Shown here piece after piece: positions 1 through 6,568 of a stretch of DNA of 10,119 nucleotides. The first letter of the stretch is position 1; every line of letters starts with the position of its first letter. Position numbers and translations under genes: made by a program. The notes below the pieces were generated by a model, which searched no databases, was not told the origin of the DNA, and saw only the letters and a program-made list of their open reading frames with translations. Source of the DNA: Ruminococcus flavefaciens (GTDB taxonomy: Bacteria; Bacillota; Clostridia; Oscillospirales; Ruminococcaceae); NCBI GenBank assembly GCA_002373775.1, contig DFJW01000064.1, positions 1 through 10,119 on the forward strand, given 5' to 3'.

Positions 1-1159
1 TGCCTTCCTTGTACTTCCAGTGGGCTGCAATACCGTATTCAGCGGTCTCGTGCATGTCCCAAGTCCTTATCTGCACTTCAAAAGGTATGCCCTCCTTACC
101 AAGCACAGTCGTATGAAGCGACTGATACATATTCGACTTCGGGGTAGAGATGTAGTCCTTGAAGCGATTCGGGAGCGGGCGGAACATATCATGTATAAGT
201 CCGAGTACATTGTAACACTCAGCTATAGTGGTAACTATTATCCTGACAGCGTACTTGTCATATATCTCATCAATGTTCTTATGATTGATGAAAATCTTCT
301 TGTATATGCCGTATATACTCTTTACTCTTCCCTCAATAAGCGGAGGCTCGGTAAATTCTTCGGATTTGAACCGCTGAGCAATACGGTTCTTGATTATCTC
401 TATAAACTGCTGGCGCTCCTCTTTCTTATTTTCAAGGATATGCTCTATCTCTGAGTAAGCATAGGGATCAAGGTAATGGAAGGAAAGATCTTCCAGTTCC
501 TCCTTAACTGCCCTGATACCAAGTCTGTGGGCGATCGGAGCATAGATATTCATAGTTTCGAGGGCAGTATTCCGCTGTTTGTCAAGAGGGCGGTATTTCA
601 GCGTCCTCATATTGTGCAGACGGTCACAGAGCTTGATTATCATAACTCTGATATCCTGAGACATGGCAAGCAGGATCTTTCTGATATTCTCAGCCTGCTG
701 TTCTTCCTTAGTGAATATCGGTATCTTGCTGAGTTTTGTGACGCCGTCCACAAGCATGGCAACATCCTGACCGAAGCGTTTTTTCAGATCATCAAGAGTA
801 GCAGGGGTATCCTCGACCACATCGTGCAGAAGTGCAGCACATATAGTATCAGTGTCCATTCCCAGTTCAAGAAGGATATAAGCAACAGCAAGAGGGTGAA
901 TGATATAAGCCTGACCTGATGAACGTTTCTGTCCTTCATGAGCTTTTGCAGCGAATTCATATGCTGATATGATCTTACTAAGATCATACTGCTTGTCATC
1001 CTTCAGAATTTTCTGGATTATCATTTCAATAGTGAAATTATCATCATAGTCCGGAATGCTCTTCAGATACTCCTCCGGATCTTTAGGGATCGCAGTTTCC
1101 GGTATCGGAACTTCTATCTCATTAAGAGAGAATTTCGGTATATTATTATCATCTATCAT
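1..1159 (-). CDS. rel: Bifunctional (p)ppGpp synthetase/hydrolase Rel (RelA/SpoT family), N-terminal 386 residues, 3' end outside window
   Basis: Rel makes (p)ppGpp from ATP and GTP/GDP during amino-acid starvation and degrades it again. An HD hydrolase domain is seen first: H88 in YIIHP, HDVVED with H112, D113, E116 and D117, and D179 in LCDRLHN. All metal-site residues look intact, so hydrolase activity is expected. The synthetase domain follows: GRVKS at 277-281, D301 in YDKYAVRI, RFKDYI at 332-337, NMYQSLHT at 343-350, and E361 in EVQIRT. It ends in the window within GIAAHWKYKEG. The TGS and ACT regulatory domains of full-length Rel (about 730 residues) would lie past the left edge. About 35 residues precede the usual family N-terminus and look weakly conserved. 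I chose the ATG at 1159 because AGGAG lies 7 bases before it; the in-frame ATG at 1165 is only 1 base from AGGAG. It lies 45 bases after recJ and is probably co-transcribed with it. Confidence 0.95.
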   Translation of the reverse strand, partial: MIDDNNIPKFSLNEIEVPIPETAIPKDPEEYLKSIPDYDDNFTIEMIIQKILKDDKQYDLSKIISAYEFAAKAHEGQKRSSGQAYIIHPLAVAYILLELGMDTDTICAALLHDVVEDTPATLDDLKKRFGQDVAMLVDGVTKLSKIPIFTKEEQQAENIRKILLAMSQDIRVMIIKLCDRLHNMRTLKYRPLDKQRNTALETMNIYAPIAHRLGIRAVKEELEDLSFHYLDPYAYSEIEHILENKKEERQQFIEIIKNRIAQRFKSEEFTEPPLIEGRVKSIYGIYKKIFINHKNIDEIYDKYAVRIIVTTIAECYNVLGLIHDMFRPLPNRFKDYISTPKSNMYQSLHTTVLGKEGIPFEVQIRTWDMHETAEYGIAAHWKYKEG

Positions 1160-1166
1160 AATCATA

Positions 1167-1171
1167 CTCCT
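1167..1171 (-). promoter_or_regulatory. Ribosome binding site of rel
   Basis: AGGAG on the minus strand (CTCCT on plus). It is 7 bases from the ATG at 1159 and 1 base from the in-frame ATG at 1165. The spacing decides in favour of the shorter start. Confidence 0.7.
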
Positions 1172-1204
1172 AACCGCATTCTTGCTTACATTTGCAATGA
1201 GATC

Positions 1205-3232
1205 TTATTTTCCCGTCTTGTTCCTTATAGATATAAGGACAGGCGCAGAATTCAGATCTGCTTTTTCAGTAACTCTGAGTTTTGTTATCTTCATATCCGC
1301 AGCAGTAATGCTGACAAGTCCGAGCTGCCTCAAAGCTTCTGCTGAGGTACAGAAACGGCAATAATTCAGCCTTGGATCATGAAGCTTCATATAAAGAAGA
1401 TCAAGCGTTATACCGTCAGGCGGTATCGCTTTATATATTCTGACAACGTCGTCGCGCGAGGGCTGCATTACAGGATAATAATTATCAGGCAGCTTTTCTC
1501 CGCGAAGGAAAGACTCAAATGCAGAATAAGCAGCAAAATACTTTCCCTGTTCAAAACCATGCGGACGCAGATCATGAGCAACTAAACTGAGTGACGTTTT
1601 TCCTCTGAAATTATTTATACCCACTGATACGATCATATCGCATGGATCACCTGCTGAAACAGGCAGCATATCCGGGGACGTTCTGAAAACGAGGACATCA
1701 GCAGTGGCAGTGCCATATCTGATGATCAGTTTTGAATGTGTACCGCCCGAAAGCGGCATAACAGAAGTAACATTCGCACTTTCTATGTAAAATAAAGGGC
1801 GTTCATTATCTGTACCGAATGGCTGAAGTATATCAAGGCCTTCGGCCTCTTTCAGGTCAAGTTCAACAGGGGAGATCGGCGCATCTGCTGAAAGGGCAGG
1901 AAGCGGCATTATCCTGTGATTCCTGAAGGCATACTCTTCTATCAGTCTTCTGAATTCAGATACCATTCCTGATCTGACAGTAAATCCGCCTGCTCCGGGA
2001 TGACCGCCGAATTTATCAAGCACCTCCTGAGCGTAAGACAGAGCCGAGAACACGGAGAACTCACCAAAAGCTCTTGCAGAACCGCGTATCTCGCCATTCT
2101 CATCGGAGGCTATAAAGCACGGCTTACCGAATTGCTCCATAATACGCGAAGCAACGATGCCGATAACTCCGTGATGCCAGTTTTTTCCGCAGATAAAGAC
2201 AGTCCTTCCATGTATCAGCATCGGATCACTGTCTATCATCCCGTATATCTCGGTCATTATCTTGTTTTCTTCTGATTTACGTTCATTATTGAGCACATCG
2301 AGTTTCTGCGCAGCCGGCAGTGCATCATCATAATCTTCGCATAGGAAGAGTTCAGCAGCATCTTTGGGAGAACCGAATCTTCCGGCAGCATTGATCCTTG
2401 GTGCTATGCCGAAGCCTATAGAATGTGAATCTATTGTCTTTTCCGAGAGGCCGCATACATCTTTGAGTGCCATAAGTGCCGGACGGTCAGAATTGTTGAT
2501 GAGTTCAAGGCCATAGGATACAAGGAATCTGTTTTCGCCGGTGAGACTGACAACATCTGCCACAGTTGCAATAGCAGCAAGGTCACCGAACTGTTCAAGA
2601 GCCATGGTATAATCTCCGCCGTCCAGAGCAGCGATAAGTTTAAGAACGATACCTGCTCCGCATATATATTTGAAAGTTGAAAAGCAGTCATGTCTGTGCG
2701 GATCAACAACAGCTTCAGCTTTTGGGATAGTATCTCCCTGCTGATGATGATCTGTCACAACGAGTTTCATTCCAAGACTATATATATACTCAGCTTCCTG
2801 TACCGCTGCTATCCCGTTATCGACTGTAATAATAAGCCTGACATCCATTCCGGAAATGCGGTCTATCGAATCCTTATTAAGTCCGTATCCCTCAGAACGT
2901 TCAGGTATGTAGTATATAACATCAGCACCTGCTTCGATAAGATACGAATACAGCATAACTGTTGACATTATGCCGTCGCAGTCATAATCTCCGTAAATGC
3001 AGATACGCTCACCGGAATCGATAGCGGCATTGACGGTATCTGCTGCCTGCTGCATATCCTTCAGCATAAAAGGATCCGAAAGTCCTTCAACATTCAGCTG
3101 TTCAGCAACAGATTCAGGCGAAGAATAGCCTTTCTGCGCCAGAACAGCAGCAGCAAGCGATGAAACGCCGCAGCTCAGCATAAGCTTAGAAACGATCTTT
3201 CTGTCAGGTACACCGACAGTCCATTTCTTCAT
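1205..3232 (-). CDS. recJ: Single-stranded-DNA-specific 5'-3' exonuclease RecJ
   Basis: RecJ degrades single-stranded DNA 5' to 3' in RecF-type recombination, mismatch repair and stalled-fork processing. The DHH phosphoesterase core is complete: YGDYDCDG at 80-87, TVDNG at 136-140, the TDHH signature at 160-163, and the metal-site segment around GDLAAIATVADVV at 216-228. The DHHA1 domain follows with WHHGVIGIVASR at 352-363, GSARAF at 384-389 and FGGHPGAGGF at 408-417. An OB-fold DNA-binding region covers about 456-556. A further C-terminal domain of about 115 residues follows, as in the long RecJ proteins of Firmicutes. The total is 675 residues, longer than the roughly 577 of E. coli RecJ. 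The ATG at 3232 has an AGGGG ribosome binding site and a consensus promoter just upstream. It is the first gene of the recJ-rel unit. In B. subtilis apt lies between these genes; here it does not. Confidence 0.96.
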   Translation of the reverse strand: MKKWTVGVPDRKIVSKLMLSCGVSSLAAAVLAQKGYSSPESVAEQLNVEGLSDPFMLKDMQQAADTVNAAIDSGERICIYGDYDCDGIMSTVMLYSYLIEAGADVIYYIPERSEGYGLNKDSIDRISGMDVRLIITVDNGIAAVQEAEYIYSLGMKLVVTDHHQQGDTIPKAEAVVDPHRHDCFSTFKYICGAGIVLKLIAALDGGDYTMALEQFGDLAAIATVADVVSLTGENRFLVSYGLELINNSDRPALMALKDVCGLSEKTIDSHSIGFGIAPRINAAGRFGSPKDAAELFLCEDYDDALPAAQKLDVLNNERKSEENKIMTEIYGMIDSDPMLIHGRTVFICGKNWHHGVIGIVASRIMEQFGKPCFIASDENGEIRGSARAFGEFSVFSALSYAQEVLDKFGGHPGAGGFTVRSGMVSEFRRLIEEYAFRNHRIMPLPALSADAPISPVELDLKEAEGLDILQPFGTDNERPLFYIESANVTSVMPLSGGTHSKLIIRYGTATADVLVFRTSPDMLPVSAGDPCDMIVSVGINNFRGKTSLSLVAHDLRPHGFEQGKYFAAYSAFESFLRGEKLPDNYYPVMQPSRDDVVRIYKAIPPDGITLDLLYMKLHDPRLNYCRFCTSAEALRQLGLVSITAADMKITKLRVTEKADLNSAPVLISIRNKTGK

Positions 3233-3266
3233 ATAATTACCCCTAACGCATATTTATATATAAATT

Positions 3267-3295
3267 ATTATAACACAAAACAGCATTGTTTTCAA
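3267..3295 (-). promoter_or_regulatory. Sigma-A promoter of recJ-rel
   Basis: Read on the minus strand, TTGAAA (3295-3290) is followed after exactly 17 bases by a perfect TATAAT (3272-3267). Transcription would start near 3260, leaving a leader of roughly 27 bases that carries the recJ ribosome binding site. Five of six bases match in the -35 box and six of six in the -10 box. Confidence 0.8.
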
Positions 3296-3356
3296 TAGAA
3301 GCAGCGTAATTTTTACAATTATTCCTCAGGATAAATGATCGATTCAATTATCAGCC

Positions 3357-3372
3357 TGTATATAGGTATACA
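3357..3372. repeat. Inverted repeat TGTATA-N4-TATACA, possible operator
   Basis: Two perfect 6-base arms (TGTATA and TATACA) flank the four bases TAGG in the AT-rich gap between the divergent recJ and galactokinase promoters. It lies 26 bases upstream of the -35 box of the kinase gene. The position and symmetry would suit a dimeric regulator, but arms this short can occur by chance in AT-rich DNA, and the binding protein, if any, is unknown. Confidence 0.3.
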
Positions 3373-3398
3373 ACAAATAAAATAATTGAAAATGACTA

Positions 3399-3427
3399 TG
3401 GACATTTCAGCAGATATATAGTATAAT
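3399..3427 (+). promoter_or_regulatory. Sigma-A promoter of the galactokinase-type gene
   Basis: TGGACA (3399-3404), one base off the consensus -35 box, is followed after 17 bases by a perfect TATAAT (3422-3427). The predicted start is near 3434, giving a leader of about 65 bases before the ATG at 3500. An upstream TTGAAA at 3386 is too far from the -10 box to be its partner. Confidence 0.75.
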
Positions 3428-3489
3428 TGTTTTAATGGGACAATGTACTCATCCCTCTGTGAGTGCATGAGAATAATACTATCAAGAAT

Positions 3490-3493
3490 GGAG
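3490..3493 (+). promoter_or_regulatory. Ribosome binding site of the galactokinase-type gene
   Basis: GGAG ends 6 bases before the ATG at 3500. In-frame ATG codons further upstream (3443, 3470, 3488) have no comparable site, so this element fixes the start. Confidence 0.65.
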
Positions 3494-3499
3494 TTACAC

Positions 3500-4786
3500 A
3501 TGAATCTGAACGAATTTCTAAACGGATTGACTTCCGGCGCATTTGATGATCAGATAAAGCTGGTATACGGCGGAGATAATAATAATCTCCTCAAATACAG
3601 AGCACGATTCATATGTGCAGCCGAAAAGTTTTCACGTCTTTATCCTGAATGTGATGAGATAAGAGTTTTTTCTGCGCCGGGGCGCTCTGAGATAGGCGGC
3701 AACCACACCGATCATCAACACGGACGTGTACTCGCCGCTGCCATAACTCTTGATGTTATCGCAATAGTGGCATATAATAAAGAAAACACGATCAAAATCT
3801 GCTCAGAAGGATATCCTGACGACGCGATTGATCTTGATGATCTTGAAATGCATGAAGAAGAAAAAGGGACATCCGCTGCACTTATAAGAGGTATCGCCTC
3901 CAAGTTCAAAACTCTCGGGGCAGATATCAAAGGATTCAACGCATATACAACATCCGAAGTACTCAGCGGCAGCGGATTGTCTTCGTCAGCAGCGTTTGAA
4001 GTTCTCATCGGAACTATCATTGACCAATGCTTCAACGCAGGGAAAGCAGGAGCCGTCGAAATCGCCAAGATCGGTCAGTACGCAGAAAACGTATATTTCG
4101 GAAAGGCAAGCGGACTAATGGATCAGATGGTCAGCTCAGTCGGAGGTTTTGTCGGTATAGACTTTGCTGATCCTGGATCGCCTGATATAAAAGAGATAGC
4201 TTTTGACTTTTCAAAAGCCGGATACTCCCTCTGTATAACTGATACAAAGGGAAGCCACGCCGATCTCACTGACGATTATTCGTCGATATCAAAGGAAATG
4301 AAACATGTTGCACAGGAAATGGGGGCAAACTTCCTGAGAGATGTTGATGAAGAGTCTTTCTATAGCTCTCTCCCCGCACTTCGCGGAAAATGTACCGACC
4401 GTGAAATTCTGAGAGCCGCTCATTTCTTTGCGGAAAACCAGCGTGCTGCTGACGAAGCAGCTGCTCTCTCTGCCGGCGATACCGAAGCCTTCTTCCGGCT
4501 TGTGAACGAATCCGGCACCTCATCCGCCGAACTTCTCCAGAATCTGTATTCACCTCGCAGACCTGATAATCAGGAAATCCCGCTGGCAATAATGCTAAGT
4601 AAGCGTTTCCTCGGAGGCTGCGGTGCAGTCAGGGTACACGGAGGCGGATTTGCAGGGACGATCCTGGCTTTTGTTCCCGCATATCTCGCCAAGAGGTACT
4701 CTGAAGAAATGGAACGTGTTTTTGGTCAGAAGAGCTGCTACATATTATCTATCAGACCTTACGGCGGATATGAATTCAAATTATAA
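3500..4786 (+). CDS. galK: GHMP-family sugar kinase, clostridial galactokinase type
   Basis: Galactokinase phosphorylates galactose at C1 with ATP, the entry step of the Leloir pathway, in the cytoplasm. The protein has 428 residues from the ATG at 3500, near the family range of about 390-430. The three GHMP motifs are visible. The N-terminal sugar loop APGRSEIGGNHTDHQHG covers 59-75, with R62, H69 and D71. The ATP loop LSGSGLSSSAAFE covers 155-167. The C-terminal GGGFAGT covers 381-387. The catalytic aspartate is D208 in GLMDQM. Textbook GalK reads GRVNLIGEHTDYN in the first loop; here the glutamate that contacts the sugar C6 hydroxyl is N68, and Y is H72. The GGNHTDHQ version recurs, as I recall, in clostridial proteins annotated as galactokinase, so the name is kept, but another sugar cannot be excluded. 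It stands alone with its own promoter and terminator; no galT or galE is in the window. Confidence 0.85.
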   Translation: MNLNEFLNGLTSGAFDDQIKLVYGGDNNNLLKYRARFICAAEKFSRLYPECDEIRVFSAPGRSEIGGNHTDHQHGRVLAAAITLDVIAIVAYNKENTIKICSEGYPDDAIDLDDLEMHEEEKGTSAALIRGIASKFKTLGADIKGFNAYTTSEVLSGSGLSSSAAFEVLIGTIIDQCFNAGKAGAVEIAKIGQYAENVYFGKASGLMDQMVSSVGGFVGIDFADPGSPDIKEIAFDFSKAGYSLCITDTKGSHADLTDDYSSISKEMKHVAQEMGANFLRDVDEESFYSSLPALRGKCTDREILRAAHFFAENQRAADEAAALSAGDTEAFFRLVNESGTSSAELLQNLYSPRRPDNQEIPLAIMLSKRFLGGCGAVRVHGGGFAGTILAFVPAYLAKRYSEEMERVFGQKSCYILSIRPYGGYEFKL

Positions 4787-4787
4787 A

Positions 4788-4815
4788 AAAAGTGCTTCCT
4801 CAGGGAAGCACTTTT
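4788..4815. terminator. Bidirectional intrinsic terminator between convergent genes
   Basis: AAAAGTGCTTCC (4788-4799) pairs with GGAAGCACTTTT (4804-4815) as a perfect 12-base stem around a TCAG loop. Read on the minus strand, the stem is followed by an unbroken T run, a strong terminator for the S1-repeat gene ending at 4832. Read on plus, the tail is weaker (TTTTCAATTT), but it begins one base after the galactokinase-type stop codon. Both convergent genes therefore probably use it. Confidence 0.9.
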
Positions 4816-4831
4816 CAATTTCATGACGCCG

Positions 4832-5749
4832 CTAAAAACTTGTACATATCCTCTTTGCACTTTCATCTGTTGAGTATACCCATGAGTCGATATGACCTGC
4901 ATCAATATAATACTTCATACTTCTGTCAGACGGTATATCCGGACACACATCAACAATAACAAGTTTCACTTTCATTTTATCAGGAAGCACAGCTTTTATG
5001 TATACGCTCACACTCTGCCCAGGCATGACATTCTCCTTCGGCTCAGCCAGACCGGCAAGATTCGGAGAAAGCTCAACGAAGATACCGTAATCTTCCACTG
5101 ACCTGACAACTCCCGGAACTGTCTCGCCGCTATGATAATGTTCCGCATTCTGCTTCCATGTACCAAGAAGTTCTTTATGAGTGAGGCATATACGCTGCCC
5201 GTCGATCCTGCTGACTACAGCCTTTATCATCTGCCCTACCGAAAATCTGTCAGACGGATGGGCGATACGCGATACAGATATCGCATCTATTGGTATCATC
5301 GACGGGATACCGCAGCCTATATCAACAAAACAGCCGAATTTCTCAAGATGAGTAACACGGGCATCTATGATATCACCTGTCTTCAGAGCATCAATATAAT
5401 TCCTTCTGCACTCTTCCTGAGCTGAACGCCTTGAAAGCACAGCCTTTATACATCCGTCATCGCCGCACGACAATGCAGTTACTTTAAAACACACTATCTT
5501 GTTAACTCTGGATATAACAGCAATGTCGCGCGTAGTTCCTTCCTGCACACCTATAGCGCCTTCTGTCCGCGGTATAATGCCTTTCGCACAAGGCAGATCA
5601 ATTATCAGGTCATGTTCTCCAGTACACATTGCGGCATGAGCTTCAAGAATGACGCCATTCACCATAGCCTCGCGCAATCCGTCAACAGAAGATATATACC
5701 TTTGATTATCCGGTGTTCTGAAAATGCAGCCTTCTGGTCTGTAGTCCAT
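4832..5749 (-). CDS. S1-repeat RNA-binding protein
   Basis: The 305-residue protein has at least two clear S1 (OB-fold) repeats. One covers about 124-193, starting GDIIDARVTHLEKFGCFVDIG and ending ICLTHKELLG. The other covers about 207-268, starting GETVPGVVRSVEDYGIFVEL. A degenerate third repeat may cover about 30-107, ending VLSRRSAQEE. Such repeats bind single-stranded RNA, but the specific role is unknown. It is too short and too divergent to call it ribosomal protein S1, although relatives are often given that name. The C-terminus carries a distinctive tail, YYIDAGHIDSWVYS (280-293), outside the S1 folds. The ATG at 5749 has a perfect GGAGGT site 7 bases upstream. It lies 60 bases after the 117-residue gene with no terminator between, so the two probably share a transcript, ending at the hairpin at 4788-4815. 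Confidence 0.85.
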   Translation of the reverse strand: MDYRPEGCIFRTPDNQRYISSVDGLREAMVNGVILEAHAAMCTGEHDLIIDLPCAKGIIPRTEGAIGVQEGTTRDIAVISRVNKIVCFKVTALSCGDDGCIKAVLSRRSAQEECRRNYIDALKTGDIIDARVTHLEKFGCFVDIGCGIPSMIPIDAISVSRIAHPSDRFSVGQMIKAVVSRIDGQRICLTHKELLGTWKQNAEHYHSGETVPGVVRSVEDYGIFVELSPNLAGLAEPKENVMPGQSVSVYIKAVLPDKMKVKLVIVDVCPDIPSDRSMKYYIDAGHIDSWVYSTDESAKRICTSF

Positions 5750-5809
5750 CTTTTTTACCTCCGATCAATTTGTATACAACATTCTATGCAGAGCAGAAAG
5801 CTGCTATGA
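5750..5809 (-). other. Leader between the 117-residue gene and the S1 gene, with a 10-base palindrome
   Basis: These 60 bases hold the S1-gene ribosome binding site, a 10-base perfect palindrome TTGTATACAA (5770-5779), and a small hairpin AGCAG-AAAG-CTGCT (5792-5805). The hairpin lacks a T run on either side, so it is not a terminator. No convincing promoter is visible here, which supports co-transcription. Confidence 0.4.
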
Positions 5810-6163
5810 CTACATAACGCTTTTGATCCCAAGACCGCCCATAGAACCCAGGATACTTGTAACACTTCCGCAGCTTTCACTCGCACAAATAATATATACC
5901 TTCGTATTTCTTCTGCGATAAGGCTCAGGGATCGTATCTACAGAAGCAGGGGATTCCATCACTGCTGTCATATAATTCTGCATAGTCAGACCTGTAGGCA
6001 GAATAGTATATATACTGCCGCCCTTCAATCTTTCTGCTTTGTCTGATATCTTATTATACGACATTCCGGTCCTGACGATACCTCTCACACTTTCCCTTAC
6101 TCTTCTGAGCGCGATCTCAGCGGTATCAGGATCATTGAATTCTGCTGTTATTCGTGAAAACAT
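5810..6163 (-). CDS. Conserved-looking hypothetical protein, 117 residues
   Basis: I do not recognise the family. The protein is soluble, without a signal peptide or membrane segment. Two beta-alpha-beta patterns are suggested. In the first, strand FSRITAEF (2-9) is followed by a helix at DPDTAEIALRRVRESV and then strand GIVRTGMSY. In the second, strand KVYIICAS (88-95) is followed by helix CGSVTSILGSM and the glycine-rich end GGLGIKSVM. This would fit a ferredoxin-like or ACT-like small fold, but that is inference from sequence pattern only. The middle part (about 45-85) contains PTGLTMQNYMTAV and a proline-rich stretch. The start at 6163 is supported by a GGAAGG site about 9 bases upstream. 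It is the first gene of a probable two-gene unit with the S1-repeat protein, so an RNA-related or regulatory role is possible but unproven. Confidence 0.7.
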   Translation of the reverse strand: MFSRITAEFNDPDTAEIALRRVRESVRGIVRTGMSYNKISDKAERLKGGSIYTILPTGLTMQNYMTAVMESPASVDTIPEPYRRRNTKVYIICASESCGSVTSILGSMGGLGIKSVM

Positions 6164-6223
6164 GGACTAAACCCTTCCTTTTTTGTTCGACTTCAATATG
6201 TTTTTGATGTTGTTTTTATCATT

Positions 6224-6253
6224 ATTACACAAATTCAAAAAAATATACTGCAA
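6224..6253 (-). promoter_or_regulatory. Possible promoter of the 117-residue/S1 unit
   Basis: Read on the minus strand, TTGCAG (6253-6248), 18 bases, then TGTAAT (6229-6224), a five-of-six -10 match. The -35 box is poor. A promoter must exist here because the neighbouring operon diverges, but the exact boxes are uncertain. Confidence 0.4.
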
Positions 6254-6261
6254 TAATATTG
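6251..6261. repeat. Short symmetric element between divergent promoters
   Basis: CAATA-A-TATTG is an 11-base perfect inverted repeat with a single central base. It overlaps the -35 boxes proposed for both directions. It may be an operator or simply AT-rich chance. Confidence 0.2.
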
Positions 6262-6287
6262 ATTTGAAACTGATTTTAGAGTATAAT
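6259..6287 (+). promoter_or_regulatory. Sigma-A promoter of the DUF951-prfA-tsaC-coaE-aminopeptidase operon
   Basis: TTGATT (6259-6264), 17 bases, then a perfect TATAAT (6282-6287). The predicted start is near 6294, about 40 bases before the DUF951 start codon. A second TTGAAA at 6264 would leave only 12 bases and is less likely to be used. Confidence 0.7.
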
Positions 6288-6333
6288 AAACAATGTACGA
6301 TTTTATTTATATCATGAATGGGAGGGGATATGA

Positions 6334-6528
6334 ATGGATGTGAGACCGGGGGATATTCTTACCATGAAAAAGAATCACCCATGCGGTTCCAATGAGATGT
6401 ACGTTATTCGTGCAGGCATGGATTTTCGTCTCCGCTGCGTCGGATGCTCACGCGAATTCTTAGTCCCGAGAAATAAGATCGAAAAAAGCATACGCAGAAT
6501 AGCGCATGCCGGAGAAGATCAGCAATGA
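6334..6528 (+). CDS. DUF951 family small protein
   Basis: The 64-residue protein fits DUF951, a Firmicutes family of unknown function with proteins of about this length. Family hallmarks seen are DILTMKKNHPCGSNE (7-21), then RLRCVGCSREFLVPR (32-46). Three cysteines and a histidine (H15, C17, C35, C38) could form a zinc site, as HPC plus CxxC; this is inference. The ATG at 6334 has GGAGGGG 6 bases upstream. An overlapping ATG at 6330 is in another frame. It heads the operon with prfA 40 bases downstream, hinting at a translation-related role. The arrangement does not show a mechanism. Confidence 0.85.
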   Translation: MDVRPGDILTMKKNHPCGSNEMYVIRAGMDFRLRCVGCSREFLVPRNKIEKSIRRIAHAGEDQQ

Positions 6529-6555
6529 ACATTACTGACTGCTGATACTGAACAC

Positions 6556-6561
6556 AAGGAG
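6556..6561 (+). promoter_or_regulatory. Ribosome binding site of prfA
   Basis: AAGGAG ends 7 bases before the ATG at 6569. The in-frame GTG at 6566 would be only 4 bases away, so ATG is preferred. Confidence 0.75.
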
Positions 6562-6568
6562 AATCGTG

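Noticed and set aside
20..919. Two open frames on the plus strand (20-454 and 476-919)
   Set aside because: They lie antisense to the clear Rel coding sequence, show no family motif and have no proper ribosome binding sites.
3443..3499. Longer N-terminus for the galactokinase-type protein, from ATG 3443, 3470 or 3488
   Set aside because: None has a ribosome binding site, and the GGAG at 3490-3493 is placed for the ATG at 3500. The extra residues do not look like GHMP kinase sequence.
3319..3501. A 60-residue open frame on the minus strand in the recJ/galactokinase gap
   Set aside because: It has no Shine-Dalgarno site, runs through the galactokinase promoter and leader, and its composition reflects AT-rich DNA.
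4266..4589. Minus-strand open frame of 107 residues inside the galactokinase-type gene
   Set aside because: Arginine-rich shadow frame antisense to a conserved coding region, with no recognisable domain.
5791..5806. Hairpin after the 117-residue gene as a terminator
   Set aside because: The stem is only 5 bases and no T run follows on the minus strand.
6164..6333. Riboswitch or small RNA gene in the divergent gap
   Set aside because: No strong stem, conserved aptamer-like core or terminator is visible; promoters and ribosome binding sites account for the gap.
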